From positions 62,001 to 126,000 of the forward strand of contig JAFUVS010000014.1 of NCBI GenBank assembly GCA_017471175.1: 64,000 nucleotides of DNA, given 5' to 3'. How positions within the stretch are numbered: the first letter of the stretch is position 1; each line of letters begins with the position of its first letter. The translations under genes and the position numbers were made by a program. The notes under the pieces were generated by a model that saw nothing but the letters and a program-made list of their open reading frames with translations, ran no database searches and was not told the origin of the DNA. Of this stretch, positions 26,201 through 36,300 are shown in pieces. The stretch comes from Paludibacteraceae bacterium (GTDB lineage Bacteria > Bacteroidota > Bacteroidia > Bacteroidales > Paludibacteraceae).

Positions 26201-27724
26201 CAGCCCCTTGCTCTGCTCTTTCTGCTCGCCGCTCGGTCGGAACAGAACAGCGGTCAAGGCAGGACATAATGTCAGAGCGGATATACAACTCAGTCCCACC
26301 GAACTGGCTATCGTGATACCGAATTGCGTAAAGAACGTGCCGCTTGTGCCGGGCATAAAGGTAACAGGTATGAACACCGCCATAAACACCAACGTACAGC
26401 TGATAACAGCCACCGTCACCTCGCTCATCGCATCTTTCGTGGCCTTGTAAGCCGACTTATAGCCGGTCTCCATCTTCGCCATCACCGCCTCGACGACCAC
26501 TATCGCATCATCCACCACCGTTCCGATGGCCAATACCAACGCAAACAACGTCAATATATTAAGCGAGAATCCAGCTATCCGAACCACTGCAAATGTGCCT
26601 AACAGCGACACAATAATCGAAATAGAAGGAATCAATGTCGCCTTGAAGTTCTGCAGGAAGAAATAGACCACCAATATCACTAACAGGATAGCGATGAGCA
26701 GCGTCTCAACCACATTGTCGATGGCTGCATACAGAAAGTCGTCGCTCGTTTGCAGTACAGTGAACTCCAACCCTGCCGGCATCGATTTTTTCAGGTCCTC
26801 ATATAGCTCGTTGATAGCTGCATTCACTTGTGTAGCATTCGCGCCGGGGGCTTGGTTGATGATGAACGCCACACCGGGCTGACCGTCCACGCGTGAGGAG
26901 AAACTGTAGTTCAGCGCACCCAACTCCACGTCTGCCACATCACGAAGGTGCAGCACATTGCCATCCGAGGTACGTAGCACGATGGACTCAAACTCCTCTA
27001 TCGACTGCAACCTGCCCTTATATTCGAGGTTGTATTGGTACGTATTCCCGCTCTGTTCACCCAAAGCTCCTGTCGCGGCTACCATATTCTGGTTGCCGAT
27101 GGCGGCAAAGATATCCTGCGGATCGATGCCGTAACGTGCCATCACATCCGGCTTCATCCATATACGCAGCGAGTACGTGTTTCCCAACAACTGAATAGCC
27201 CCCACACCCGTCACACGAAGCAGACGGGGCTTGACATTGATGTCTATGTAGTTGGCTATAAAGTCCATATCGAACTTACCATCGCGACTCACAAGCGCAG
27301 CTATCTGAAGAATACTGTTCTGCCTCTTTTCCACCTTCACGCCTACACGCGTCACCTCTTGCGGCAGCAGTCCCAAAGCAGCTGACACGCGGTTCTGCAC
27401 ATTAACGGCTGCCATATTCGGGTCTGTACCCTGTTTGAAGAACACGTTGATACTCACCTCACCCGTCGCACTCGCCTCCGAGGTGATGTACGCCATGTTC
27501 TCCACGCCGTTTACGGCCTCTTCGATGGGCATTACGACGGACTTCATCACCGTGTTCGCATCCGCACCCGAGTAGGAGGTCGTTATCATTACCGTCGGAG
27601 GTGCTATATCAGGGTACTGCTCTACGGGCAGCGACTTAAGGCAGATAAAGCCTATCAAGGCTATCAGCAGCGATATACACACCGCCATCACCTTCCTATC
27701 TACAAATATATTTCCTTTGGCCAT
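23207..27724 (-). CDS. RND multidrug efflux pump (HAE1) fused to a TolC/OprM-type outer-membrane factor
   Basis: A 1505-residue frame from ATG 27724. Residues 1-1045 are a full AcrB-type transporter: DRKVMAVCISLLIALIGF, the porter loops, the conserved transmembrane GTVVDDAIVVVEAV with the paired aspartates of proton relay, and a second half ending AIGTLALVFVVPAFYIIF. After a short charged linker comes a hydrophobic stretch (MPIMLIVCMLSVGTMFTSC). This looks like a complete lipoprotein signal with its cysteine at about 1072, then 434 residues of NodT-type outer-membrane factor (ALSNNVDYRSRRLAVQEAD, LTQPIFAGGKL). The pump C-terminus is cytoplasmic, so the hydrophobic stretch could lead the second part across the membrane and be cut by signal peptidase II. 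The partner adaptor gene is 43 nt upstream. The likely substrates are drugs or bile salts. Confidence 0.88.
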   Translation of the reverse strand: MAKGNIFVDRKVMAVCISLLIALIGFICLKSLPVEQYPDIAPPTVMITTSYSGADANTVMKSVVMPIEEAVNGVENMAYITSEASATGEVSINVFFKQGTDPNMAAVNVQNRVSAALGLLPQEVTRVGVKVEKRQNSILQIAALVSRDGKFDMDFIANYIDINVKPRLLRVTGVGAIQLLGNTYSLRIWMKPDVMARYGIDPQDIFAAIGNQNMVAATGALGEQSGNTYQYNLEYKGRLQSIEEFESIVLRTSDGNVLHLRDVADVELGALNYSFSSRVDGQPGVAFIINQAPGANATQVNAAINELYEDLKKSMPAGLEFTVLQTSDDFLYAAIDNVVETLLIAILLVILVVYFFLQNFKATLIPSISIIVSLLGTFAVVRIAGFSLNILTLFALVLAIGTVVDDAIVVVEAVMAKMETGYKSAYKATKDAMSEVTVAVISCTLVFMAVFIPVTFMPGTSGTFFTQFGITIASSVGLSCISALTLCPALTAVLFRPSGEQKEQSKGLNYWVKTAYDAAYNAILGKYKKGVTKFLQKPNRAWLWLIAAVVAMVFAMRGLPSGLVPQEDQGVIMVDVSAPAGSPLMETDKIMAEVEEHVLRLEEVESYAKISGFGLLSGTGVSYGTLVIRLKPWDQRKGYEHYIDYVMGKLYLSCEDIKDAQLIPFQMPQIPGYGNSDGIDLQMEDLQGGDMSRFNEVVNDFLAELQKRPEVQMAMSLYSESFPKYKVDVNATQCDRAGISPDMVLNTLGAYCGSAYISNFNQYGKVYRVVAGAAPEYRLDPSSLNNIFVRVGEEMAPIAQFVTLTPAVGSATQKRFNLYQSIACSVKPNAGYSDGDVQRIIEEVAKDHLPTGYGYEYGGMSRELEANSKSNLTLFIYLVCILLIYMILASLYESFFIPFAVLLSVPFGLMGSFAFSWLCGQENNIYLQTGVIMLIGLLAKTAILITEFAVEKRKQGMDIVEAALKACEDRLRPILMTVVTMIAGMIPLIIEGGAGANGNRALAIGVTGGMAIGTLALVFVVPAFYIIFQKLHERFQGKEVAVEDEAKEESKSQMPIMLIVCMLSVGTMFTSCGVFNKYQPMASDESNALVSEVSEADWQSYIEDPILRGYIQTALSNNVDYRSRRLAVQEADARLRAAKLGYLPTFAISPANVGVSGTITPGSGSSGAVLSYQVPLTLNWGGEGFGTITNRKRQAEVLRAQAEDNVAAAHANLVATMARAYTQLQLLDYQALILDSTELIWQRVLEIQRVLVKNGQAYSPSVGQMEASLINVQIQRKQLMEQIHTLELAMCRMMNEEPHKVARSSWRSYAFVAWPVESIPASQLSNRADVRAAERNVAVAFYQTNMAKAAFCPALSLSGLLGWTNGGGVVVNPGQLLMNAVLGLTQPIFAGGKLTADLKIAKLQQEEAANRYVETMLRAGSEVNDAIFRYRNAQEQDALYERLLTTQRESYDGTCELMRKGKATYLEVLNAQENYLKAQLADVTNRYNGFISLIDLYVALGGGTR

Positions 27725-27767
27725 AGCAAATCTCAAATCTTAGAATTCGTAATCTGTCATCCGTAAT

Positions 27768-28874
27768 TTACCATATTACGCGATCTTTCTCATGCACGTT
27801 CGCTGCTCCTTTGGCGACAATTACCTCGCCTGCTTCCGCGCCGGATTGGATGACTGCGCGTGTTCCATCACCCAACTCCTCAATCGCCACGATGGTACCC
27901 GTAGCGAGGCTGTCCTTACCCACTTTATACACCAATGCCTTGTCTTGAATGCGAACAACGGCGGTCAGCGGTATCAACACCACATCCGACCATTCGATGG
28001 GCATTACCACCGTACCCTGCATACCCGAGAACAACTCGCCCTTCGGATTAGGGAACGTCACATAGCACGTGATGCTACCTGTGCGCTGATCCACCATACC
28101 CGACAGACTCGTTATCCTGCCTTTCTCGCTGTACTCGCTCCCGTCTTTGAAACGCAATGTCAGAGGAGGTGCTATCTTTATCACCTCGTCCAACGAACCC
28201 AATTCGCTCACCAATGCGTGTACTTGGCTCTCTGTCAGCGAGAAACTGGCTTCCATCTCGCTTATGCCCGCCACGCGCGTCAGCATCGAACCTTCCGCTA
28301 TCACATCCCCTACGTGAGGAAGTATATTGCCTACCAATCCGTCCACAGGACTCTTAATCGTGCAGTATGCCAAACGCAACTCGGCATCGCGAACGGCAGC
28401 ATTCGCCTGAGCCACTTGAGCCTCTGCCGACTGAAGGATATTCTCGCTCTTACGCAACAGATATTCGCTGATAATCCCTTTGGCTGCCAAGTCCTTGTTG
28501 CTCTCTGCCTCCAAGCGCGCATTGTCCCGATTGGCTATCGCGGTCTGCAAGTCCGCTTGAGCGTGAGCAAGGTTGTTCGACGCAATGCGGCTGTCTAACA
28601 GGAACAGCACATCACCCTTCCGCACACGCTGACCGTCTTTCACGCATATCTCGCTCAACGTCGCGGTGATACGCGACACGATTGACACATCGCCCGTACC
28701 GCGTATCGACGCACTCCAACTCATAGGAGCCGTCACCGTCTCGCGCTTCAACGTCAGCGTTTCATAACTCGTATGCTGCTCCTCCGGCATCTTCATACAA
28801 CCGGACACACAACATAAACACATTGCACATAGTATCTCAACTACTGTGCTGCAACTTTGTCTAATTCCTTTCAT
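27768..28874 (-). CDS. RND efflux periplasmic adaptor lipoprotein
   Basis: A 368-residue membrane-fusion protein of AcrA/MexA type. The signal ends in a lipobox (CLCCVSGC), so it is a lipoprotein. It then has a lipoyl-like half (ITATLSEICVKDGQRVRKGD), a coiled-coil hairpin (about 95-165, rich in Ala, Glu and Gln), the second lipoyl half (CTIKSPVDGLVGNILPHVGD), and beta-barrel and membrane-proximal domains (PKGELFSGMQGTVVMP). It links the inner-membrane pump to the outer-membrane channel. It is the first gene of the leftward operon, with a promoter at 28980-29010. The C-terminus (VHEKDRVIW) looks complete. Confidence 0.93.
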   Translation of the reverse strand: MKGIRQSCSTVVEILCAMCLCCVSGCMKMPEEQHTSYETLTLKRETVTAPMSWSASIRGTGDVSIVSRITATLSEICVKDGQRVRKGDVLFLLDSRIASNNLAHAQADLQTAIANRDNARLEAESNKDLAAKGIISEYLLRKSENILQSAEAQVAQANAAVRDAELRLAYCTIKSPVDGLVGNILPHVGDVIAEGSMLTRVAGISEMEASFSLTESQVHALVSELGSLDEVIKIAPPLTLRFKDGSEYSEKGRITSLSGMVDQRTGSITCYVTFPNPKGELFSGMQGTVVMPIEWSDVVLIPLTAVVRIQDKALVYKVGKDSLATGTIVAIEELGDGTRAVIQSGAEAGEVIVAKGAANVHEKDRVIW

Positions 28875-28979
28875 ATATTTTCTTGTATTAAGTTATTTAC
28901 TAACTAAAGTTTCCCACTCCGACTCCCTAAACCACATCGTCTATCAGACATATCACCACATCGTACCATAAAAACGGCG

Positions 28980-29010
28980 CAAAGTAAAGAAAAAAAATGC
29001 ACTCCCTCAA
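28980..29010 (-). promoter_or_regulatory. Promoter of the efflux/TamB operon
   Basis: On the minus strand TTG (29010-29008), a 20-nt spacer and TTACTTTG (28987-28980). One base departs from TAnnTTTG. The leader would be about 100 nt. It lies between the dispersed element copy B and the adaptor gene. Confidence 0.55.
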
Positions 29011-29069
29011 ATCTATTTGATGTTTTCCGCAATTTCTTCCCTCTCCTTTCCCCGTTTTTATCTCTTCTT

Positions 29070-29182
29070 TCCCCCTAACTAAATTAAGAGGTTATTATGT
29101 TTTTATTACGTGGTTATTATGTGATTATTATGTGATTCCGCTGTATAGACGCTATATATTACTGATACTCTGCAACTAACAT
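29070..29182 (+). repeat. Dispersed TATGTGATT element, copy B
   Basis: TAACTAAATTAAGAGGTTAT, units of TTATGTGATT, then CCGCTGTATAGACGCTATAT and ATTACTGATA. It corresponds closely to copy C at 63820-63915. It lies upstream of the RND adaptor gene. Together with the promoter at 28980 and the terminator at 29209 it accounts for 28875-29280; no gene is seen there. Confidence 0.75.
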
Positions 29183-29208
29183 TAATCGCTCCCATTCAAA
29201 ATCGTCAC

Positions 29209-29251
29209 AAAAAAAACGTACCGACCCGAACTACCCGGCTTCAGTACGTTT
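29209..29251 (-). terminator. Terminator of the giant-protein operon
   Basis: On the minus strand AACGTAC and GTACGTT arms enclose a GC-rich inner hairpin (CCGGGTAGTTCGGGTCGG), followed by a T-run. It follows the barrel gene stop at 29281. Confidence 0.75.
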
Positions 29252-29280
29252 CACTTAGTTATCAATCTGTAAACAACTTA

Positions 29281-30336
29281 TTATCTGTATCTTCTGTTAC
29301 GATCTCGCAACCCGCACATCACGCACTTCTCCCGTCCAGGGAACGTAAAGAGAATCGTGAACTTCACACCCGCAGAGAAATTGTGCAAATAGTAATTTCC
29401 CATCGCATCCGAGAACCATATCGGCCGAGTACGGAACGTGGCAAAATCCCATTTCGACACATACGGGAAATAGATTGACGGCTCAGCAGACTGCGTAGAG
29501 AAATTAAACAATCCTAAATCCGCATACCCGCCTACACGCAAGTGCGTGCCGTTCCTACCTGTCCAGTCATAGCCCGTTTCCACGGTCAGCAAGACATCAA
29601 AACGCTTGTCCGTCGCATCATTGCGATTCTTGAGCGGTACCTGCTCGCGATAACCATGGTTGTCCATCTCCATCCATTCCGTATCATCGCCCATTCCATA
29701 ATAACGGTCATACGAACCGCGTGAAGTAACATTCATCTCCGTCTTCGTTTCCTGCAAGAACGGGAACGTAAACGTCAAACCGCCCATTATATAGTAACCA
29801 TACGTATGCATACCCGCCAAAAGTGGTATCTGTCCGTGCAACTGCATCAGGTAATCCTGACGACTGCTGACCGTATAAGTGAGCGAAGAAAGAGATGTAC
29901 CCCAAGAGTCTATCACACGCTCCCACAACGGATCAAAACGCACCAAATCCGTATTGGTGAAACGCATATTGCCCACGTTATTGCGAATCTCGCGGAACGA
30001 CACACCGATACCCGTCTGAATCATCAGCAACCCTTGTCGGTACTCATATACCATACCGAACCGACCATCATAACCGCCCGGCTTGGCTTTCAGGATGTCC
30101 GGTCCGCCAAAGATATTCGAATACGCACCAACTGCGTAAAAACCAAACGTATGTTGCTCGCCCGTCTCTTTCGAATGGAACAAACCGCGAGAGTCACGCT
30201 GACGCTTAATGTCGCGCGAAGTAAAATGACGGGACGACAAACCGCGCATCTTCGGTTCGCCCGCTATACGTGTCTGCGCCGACAGACCAAGAGCTGCCAG
30301 CAAACACAGAAAAACTATACTTAAACGTCTTTTCAT
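29281..30336 (-). CDS. Outer-membrane beta-barrel partner of the giant T9SS protein
   Basis: A 351-residue protein with a clear signal peptide (MKRRLSIVFLCLLAALGLSA). The body has repeated amphipathic strands (TFGFYAVGAYSNIFGG, YGYYIMGGLTFTFPFL, THLRVGGYADLGLF, LHNFSAGVKFTILFTF), giving a barrel of perhaps 10-12 strands. It ends in an unusual basic, cysteine-containing tail (GREKCVMCGLRDRNRRYR) that would face the periplasm. It starts only 2 nt after the stop of the 2224-aa gene, so the pair is co-translated or tightly co-transcribed. In Bacteroidota large T9SS cargo is often encoded next to an outer-membrane barrel (PorP/SprF type) that anchors it. This protein is not a clear PorP/SprF, but the arrangement suggests a similar job. 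Confidence 0.72.
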   Translation of the reverse strand: MKRRLSIVFLCLLAALGLSAQTRIAGEPKMRGLSSRHFTSRDIKRQRDSRGLFHSKETGEQHTFGFYAVGAYSNIFGGPDILKAKPGGYDGRFGMVYEYRQGLLMIQTGIGVSFREIRNNVGNMRFTNTDLVRFDPLWERVIDSWGTSLSSLTYTVSSRQDYLMQLHGQIPLLAGMHTYGYYIMGGLTFTFPFLQETKTEMNVTSRGSYDRYYGMGDDTEWMEMDNHGYREQVPLKNRNDATDKRFDVLLTVETGYDWTGRNGTHLRVGGYADLGLFNFSTQSAEPSIYFPYVSKWDFATFRTRPIWFSDAMGNYYLHNFSAGVKFTILFTFPGREKCVMCGLRDRNRRYR

Positions 30337-30338
30337 CG

Positions 30339-33300
30339 CTACTTGACAAGCACTTTAACTGTCCGCTCCAAATACGAGGAATCGTGCAGATGGAATATAT
30401 ATACACCCGGTACGGCAGGCAGCAGAACCTCCTGCGCATTGTGTTCGCCCGGATGGTAAACGCCACTCGTAATCTTCGCCCCATACGGGTCAAAAATCTC
30501 ATACGTACCACTATTCACACACAGTATATTGACTATCGGATTCTCCACCACCACATGCGTTGGCACCACTGATATATACGGTAGCGAAGGCGTTAGCGTC
30601 TGCTGCTGCGAGAGATCCGGCGTTAGGTAGCAAGTCAAATAAGTCAGCGAATCGCTGGCACGACTCAAAGCCACACTATATAGCGCATCCTGCTCAAGGT
30701 ACTGCGGACAATACAGATACGGCCTCGTCTCACCCGGCATCAACACATCGTTCTTATACCATTGGAAAGCATAGAAATGATACCCTCCGTTGAGCGAATC
30801 AACCAACAAACCAATCGCATCATTCCAATGCTGCTCCATCAACCAAGAAGGATAACGCACTTGAAAATCAAACGGCAAAGCCAACAAGTTGGAATCCAAA
30901 CAATAACCATTGTCAAAATAGATGACAGCCGAATAGTCGCCCGGCACGGTATAACGCAACGGGTCCTCTACTACGGGCATCGGCAACGTCAGCGTCCGCT
31001 CTTTCGTATCTATCGGTGTCCAATCCACATCCGCAAAACTCTGCGCATGCGCCCTGTCATCGTAACGAACACAATAGGCAATGGCAGGCTCACCCTGAGA
31101 AGAGAAATTCACATCATACGTCTTATTGTCGGCACACACTAAAGGCGCATCAACAAGAGCAAACTGCGTAGGCGGTATAACCAACAAGTCCATCGTAATA
31201 CTCGAGTCGCAACCATAAATATTCTTATCCTCATCCCGAATAACAACCGTTTGCGTCATCACGTGGTTACGCCAGTACAACGTATCACCCTGACAAATCG
31301 TGTCAAACAGGAACGTCTTTTGCTCCGGCATCACACGAACGGGATGGTGGTAGTTGGAGTCGCAACCCAATACCGTCTGATTCCTATCCCACAAGTCAAA
31401 TACACGATCCTCCGTCCATTTCTCCGCATCAGACGGCTGCAAGTCAATCTTGTCCGCATGACCGGGCCACGTATAAGGCAAATCAAATCCGCATACCACC
31501 ACCGTATCATCCTCAAAATGATATGCCTTATTGATCTTCAAGTAGAGGAAACTCGAGTCGTTACACCCCGCCGCATTCGGCACAACTATCGTATCCCGAA
31601 CTAATGTATCGGCATCGAAGAAATACGACTCATTGTTCTTGTCCCATACATAAGCCACATCCGAACAGATAGTCGCCGAATCGCACTGACGCACGGCATC
31701 GTTCACATACAAACGCAACGTATAAACCGAGTCACAACGGCACGTAACCGTAGTCAGCGAATCATAAATCGTAATCCACCCCACAGTATCGGTCGGTATC
31801 GCCTTCAGCTTCTTTCCTTTCTCATCACGCAACCCCTTGGTGTGCTCGTTACCATCCTCATCATACCAGTGGAAAGCCTGATAACGACAAACAGAGGCTT
31901 CCTCCACAGGAAAACCGTAATAGTCATAGTACTGCACCTTGACTTGGAACAAACTATCGCACTCGTCCACACCGTCAAAACGCTTCTCATAGACCGTCTG
32001 CAAGTCGCCCTCGTTATCAGGCTTGTACGAAATATCCATTCCGTGCCACATCATCTGCGTGTTCTTACACAGTATTTTCTCAGCCGTCTCCAACTTGCCC
32101 GGAATATGAATCAGGTGAAGCGCACGAATCGAGTCCGCACCAAACTGAACAGACTTCAGCGTATCGTAGAAGTAGTCCTTCCTGACAAGGTTAATATTCA
32201 AGAACTTATCCGTATATTCCGCACGCCAATCATACTTCTCCGTCGTACACGTCTTGTCCTCCGGATCCCAAATCAGATACGTGGGAAGAACCGTCAAATC
32301 GCAGGTAACAATACTATCGCAACCCGCTGCCGTCTGCAACGTATCCACATAAGAGTAATTGCGTACTACACGATCATTCGATGTATAGTCATCCACCAAA
32401 TACTCCTTGCCCGAATGATAGTTCGCGCCATGTCCGAACGTCCACGTCGTATCGTTATCCCCAATGCGAGGCGTTATATGCGTTTGACCTATCGCGTTGA
32501 ACTTCAAGCGCAAATAAAGAATCGAGTCACAACCCAAATAGGTCGTCATCGGAATCTGCAACATATACATACCCTTCGCATCCAAATCGGCGGAAGTCAG
32601 ACGCACTATATCATCGTAATAAGGCGAAGTAGCATCTATCGGATTAGCCGCCTCATCGTAGTCCTGACCCACATACAGCGTACGCTCCCATATATACTGC
32701 TCATTCGAGCAAAGCGTGTCTTCTGCCACTACCTTCGTACGGTTAAAGACATCGTTATACACAGGCTTGACATACAAACGCAACGTCCACGTGCTGTCCG
32801 CATACGTGGTAGTCGGCGCACCGCCATGAGGATCTTTATGCGTCACCATCGAAACCAACTTGTCCGTTACCGTCACCCATCCCGAATCACGAAGCGAAAT
32901 CTCCTTGATGGGCAAACCGTTGATACGAAGGTTATTCTCACTCGTCATATGACCGTCCCAATCATACGTCCCATCCGACTGACAAACAGAATCCGTCACC
33001 GCGAAACTATAAGCCTGCGCACCATACAACGCCAATATATAGATGGAGTCAAACCCCATGGTCGTCTTATACGTATCGTAGCAATAGAGCGTCTTGCCGC
33101 TCTCAGCAGTCAGCGTACAAATCTGCTTACTGGTACCGTCATCCATCGTGCGCGTCCACGTGTATTCCTCACCACCGCCTACAAACACGTATGTCGTATC
33201 GCGGAAGACATTACCCAAACGGATATGCTTCGTCACTACACTATCGCACTCATGCGTCCCAACACGTAGGGTGTAATTGCAGGTCAACGTCTGGTCGTGG

Positions 33301-36300
33301 TCTATGAGTACATCGTATGGCTTTGTGGCTTTGCTACCACCATATATGACCCCGCCGCATTCGAGCACCTCCTCCTCGGAAAAGTCGATTTCCTCGGTGA
33401 TGAAATAGGACGGCAAAACGGTCAAATAAAGTACATAGACGCTGTCACATCCCTTCTTCGGACATTTGGAGCAAACCGTGGTAAGAAGACTGTCCGATAT
33501 GGCGAATGTGGTTTGGGGAGTCTCCGGATTCCACAACTTGCCGTACCCTAAACTGATTTTTTGTCCCGTATTCGTATCGTACAACGAATGTCCCTTGTCC
33601 GAATGACCGGTCCAAACATAGTCGCGCACGTCCCGACAAATCGTGTCGTATTCAACGAATCGATACGTCTCGCTCATATAGAACGTAGCATTGCTGATAC
33701 TGTCACAACCCGCTACCGTTCCTATATTGCGAACATACTCCGTTACCGACTTCGTCAAACGCATCTTAATAGGCAAATCCGTAACAGCCTTACTTCCGGC
33801 AAAATACTCGCCATTCAGTTCCACTACCTCATTGTCGCACAAGTAACGCACATCCTCCACCTCATAGATATTATTCACCGTCAAGCGTATCCAATACTCG
33901 GTGGTCTCCGTCTGCGTATCCACCGTTTCCACTTTTATCTGATACGTACCAAGCGTTACTTCCGAGAAAGGCTCAAACGTAGCATTGGGATATGTATCGC
34001 GCCACATGGCACCGGCAAAAATCTTGCCCCTGTACATTATCGTATCGTTCAAGCACACACTCTTCGGCTCTATCTTAGCATCCTGTACTTTATTGGTCAG
34101 CGTAAGCAGGAAGAGTCTCGGACAATCGCCGTTCTCGTAACTGATACGAGCCTTGAAAGTACGCGTCTCATCATAACCCGGCTCAATCTCCATCGAACGC
34201 GTCACCTCCCCGTCACTATACACCCACGTATAGCCGAAGCCGTTCGGTATAAATTCCGTGTACTCCGTCACCTCCACAGGATTGCGCGTCAAATATAGCG
34301 TATAACAACTATCCAACCCGTCGCTCGTAGTGTAGCAGTCCTGGAACTTCTTCGTCTCCCCTACTGCTACCTGACTTGCCACGTTCGGGTTGGTCTTCGT
34401 ATGTCCCGTCCATACAAACTCCTTCCAGTCCACACCATATAGTTTGGGATTTTTTGTACTGTCGCAGAAACTTGCCGTTAAGGTATCGCGCAGGTGTACG
34501 CGCAAAATAACAGTACTGTCACAACCCACGAAATCAGGATCTACCAACCCGCCGCAATTACACCCGACTGTTTTGAGATGATCGGTATAAATACCCGGCT
34601 TGCTGATGGTTCTGCCGTTGAAGAATGTATTCTCCCCGCCATTGAACCGAATGGTCGGGTTGCTGTGCGTCAGCACTCGATCCGGCAACGTCACTGCCGC
34701 CGGTATAGGACATACATGAACGGCAAACGTCACTATCGAGTCACAACCGTACCAAGTCTCATATTTGCGCTTGAAATAATGCGTCCCAAGACCGATACGA
34801 TACGTAAAGTCATCCACTTTCTGCTCGCCCTTTACCGAAGCGTCTGCAATAAACGTGGTCGGTTGACGCTCAGCAAGAAGCCCTAACTCACTCACTTGAG
34901 GTATCTGCGTGCTATTGATCGTTTCCACGTGCGACTTATCGGCAAAGAAACTCGTCTCGTCTCCTGCACAAATCACCTTCGGTATCGTATCATCGTACGA
35001 GCGCATCACACGCACCACCGTTTTGAGCGTATCATAGATGGGCATTTCATCCGGACAGATAATACTTTCGTGGCACAAGAGAGCCTGTACCTTGTAGTGA
35101 GTGAACGGATCCCGCTTGGAAGACTCCAAATCCTTGTCTTCATCTACCACAAACTGATGCTGCCACTTATGCAATTTGGCAAACTCAAAATCCTCGCGCA
35201 CAATCACACGTTCAACCCTTCCTTGCTTAGTCAGTTTGTCCACCTGCCAAATAACACTGTCATACGTATGATCGCAATCAACCGCAAAATTTAGCGTCGT
35301 CTTGTCGCAAATAATAGCCGTATCCAATCGAGGTCTATTAGGCGGGAAATCCACAAACTGACGTTGGTACCAACCGTTCTTCATTCGTTCCAAATCGTAG
35401 GACTTCGGACTCATATAATTCTCCGTATCCGTTATATAGAGCGAATCCGACAACAAATCCAAACGATAACCTAACGTGTACATATAGCCGGTTCCCGCCT
35501 GCGATATACCGCAAACATAACCGACAAATCCATCGCCCGTAGTAGAAAGTTCATATCCGCTACTGCCGTCTGCTTCAATAGGAATGGTCGCATACGCCAT
35601 ATCCGTACTACCGCCATAGGTCTTGAACAAACTGCTGTTCACCGTTTCGCCGTTCAACTGCAGCAAACCGATATCTTTCTTCGGAACAGTTACTTGCAGG
35701 TAGTGGTACTGCAAGACATCCTCGGACTTTGTTTCCAACGGCCGCGTAAAGAAAGTCATCCGCTTTACACGGTGATCCCAAGGCACCATCATCGCATTGG
35801 CAGGATCACCCCACGTATAAGTCGCTTTCAAGTTTCCATTCGCATCGTAAATATTTTCACTATTGTACGATGAACTCGTCATATAGTTGAAACACAAAGC
35901 AGGCTGAGATGTCTTGATAACGATATTCGAGATTTTTTCCGTCATTACAGGACGCGTTCCAAGCGACTGGTGAGCATTCAACACATGGTTGAGTGTTTGC
36001 GTCTTACCCGTCTCTTCGTTATAACGTATCTCCGTCACTTGCGTATTGTCGTACAGTGCCGTAACGCAACACTCCATATTCTTGATATGCTCGTTCGGAC
36101 GAGATACATAAAATTGCGTACCCAACGATGTAATCGGCGGAATCTGCTCAATGGCAAAGTCATTGGAGAACGACTCTCCCATCGGGATATTCAGTTCCTC
36201 ATTCGCAGCAAAAACGGCTATCGGCTTATCTGAACAAATGAGCGATCCGGATAAATCAAGCGTATCGCCGGTTGCTTTTATCTTTTGCTTACTGGCTATT

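Noticed and set aside
31842..33269. 475-codon plus-strand frame inside the giant protein gene
   Set aside because: The composition (Arg, Ile, His, Thr-rich, no motif) is that of an antisense frame; the minus-strand frame has repeats and a sorting domain.
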